From: a virus
Virus record (IMG/VR): IMGVR_UViG_3300025694_000023
Location: 1-28,330 of that record
Direction: 5' to 3' (one strand)
DNA: 28,330 nt
Each line of letters starts with the position of its first letter. The first letter of the stretch is position 1. The notes under the pieces were generated by a model. It searched no databases, had not been told where the DNA came from, and was given only the letters and a program-made list of their open reading frames with translations. The translations under genes were made by a program, and so were the position numbers. Shown in pieces: positions 27,790-28,330 of the stretch.

Positions 27790-27905
27790 TTAAATGGAAC
27801 AACGTAAAGCCTGAAGACAAGGTGGTTGGAATTATATTTTTTCTACAATGCGCTTTGCTTGTAGCTATTTTAGTATTACATTACATTTATAAAATTTGGA
27901 CATGA
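27786..27905 (+). CDS. 39-aa one-TM protein with TTG start, overlapping both neighbours; holin-like candidate
   Basis: The frame starting at TTG 27786 overlaps the stop of the peptidase gene (TTGA) and ends with TGA overlapping the ATG of the next gene (ATGA). The 39-aa product has a polar, charged N-terminus (MIKWNNVKPEDKVVG) and one hydrophobic stretch (about 16-34, with FFLQCALLVAILVLHYIY). The competing ATG at 27794 gives only six codons. Overlaps at both ends and a clear TM segment argue that this is real; its length and rare start argue for caution. In a lysis cassette it could be a small holin, holin regulator or i-spanin. Confidence 0.5.
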   Translation: MIKWNNVKPEDKVVGIIFFLQCALLVAILVLHYIYKIWT

Positions 27906-28330
27906 CAGAAAAACAAAGAAACTTAGGGAGATTAATAACAATAGGAGCACTTGTGGGTGTTTTATTAGCAGGCGCGCTATCAAGCTGTTCACCTATGTTA
28001 TACCGAGGGATAGATCATAATCAAGTAATGGTCACACATGTACTTGCTTTAACTAAAATGGGTGACACCGTTAAGATAAAAATAGATCAAATAAGACCAC
28101 AACAAACTTATAATGTTGTTGGTTACGACTTTGTTAGATGGCAAGATAATAGATATTATAATCCATATAATGATTATAGGTATGATTACAGATATCACGA
28201 TAGTAGGTGGAGATATCATGGTAAAGCAAATGGCACATATGGTTATGTAATACCAAACCCAAATAATAATAATAACGCACCTATCACAGTGGGTAACGCT
28301 GGTGGATCACAAAGCTATGGTGGTAACACA
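27902..28330 (+). CDS. Lipoprotein, o-spanin candidate (partial, cut by right edge)
   Basis: The 143 visible codons run to the window end without a stop. The N-terminus has a short basic part, a hydrophobic core (about 11-25) and a lipobox LSSC with C29 as the lipidated residue. Ser follows the Cys, not Asp, and no acidic export signal follows, so the expected site is the periplasmic face of the outer membrane. The mature part has a beta-like stretch (MVTHVLALTKMGDTVKIKID), then a striking Tyr/Arg/Asp/Asn-rich region (about 80-106, with DYRYDYRYHDSRWRYH), then an Asn/Gly-rich tail. Its position after the peptidase makes an outer-membrane spanin the first guess. A host-type surface lipoprotein with a superinfection-exclusion role is an alternative. 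The start overlaps the preceding stop. Confidence 0.72.
   Translation, partial: MTEKQRNLGRLITIGALVGVLLAGALSSCSPMLYRGIDHNQVMVTHVLALTKMGDTVKIKIDQIRPQQTYNVVGYDFVRWQDNRYYNPYNDYRYDYRYHDSRWRYHGKANGTYGYVIPNPNNNNNAPITVGNAGGSQSYGGNT

Noticed and set aside
1-28330. tRNA genes, CRISPR arrays, insertion sequences, integrase or repressor
   Set aside because: None was recognised. Gaps between genes are all shorter than about 75 bases and show no tRNA-like cloverleaf, repeat-spacer pattern or terminal inverted repeats.

Overview
The window is a single-strand (all genes on +), AT-rich, tightly packed morphogenesis and lysis module of a tailed double-stranded DNA phage with a podovirus-like (short-tailed) layout. 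Gene starts are almost never preceded by a Shine-Dalgarno purine box. They sit behind A/T-only leaders (TAATAATG, AATTATG and similar), which is what one expects of phages of Bacteroidetes/Flavobacteria. With the small-peptidase lysis gene and the MCP/portal style, this suggests a marine or aquatic Bacteroidetes phage. That host call is inference. The gene order (terminase, portal, capsid, connector-type proteins, very large nozzle/stabilisation-type protein, very large internal protein) also recalls crAss-like and related Bacteroidetes podoviruses, but I cannot place it in a family without searches.

Layout: the C-terminal nuclease part of the large terminase (entering from the left edge to 761); portal (765-3173); a small virion-type beta protein (3198-3554); an acidic scaffold-like protein (3600-4784); the major capsid protein (4813-6306), followed by a strong UUCG-loop intrinsic terminator (about 6315-6357); an unrecognised 266-aa protein (6379-7179); a leader with two mutually exclusive hairpins (7190-7225); two connector/adaptor-type proteins (7238-9137); a 2065-aa nozzle/stabilisation-type tail protein with a beta-rich C-terminal half (9144-15341); a small beta protein (15348-15851); and three proteins in the order and style of the T7 internal core/ejection proteins gp14, gp15 and gp16 (15878-26953). 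The last of these is a 2894-aa giant containing a zincin HExxH motif and a complete set of HAD-phosphatase motifs.

The right end (26983-28330) reads as a lysis cassette: a 12-codon leader ORF that runs into a one-TM coiled-coil protein, an M15-type zinc peptidase, a 39-codon TTG-started one-TM protein that overlaps its neighbours on both sides, and a lipoprotein cut by the window end. Together these look like holin/i-spanin, endolysin and o-spanin components, though only the peptidase and the lipobox are clear from sequence.

No integrase, repressor, tRNA, CRISPR array or insertion sequence was seen. There is no gene-free stretch longer than about 75 bases. The most unusual item is the giant ejection-type protein carrying enzymatic domains, a 'polyvalent protein'. 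The two competing hairpins and the nested lysis micro-genes are smaller points worth checking.
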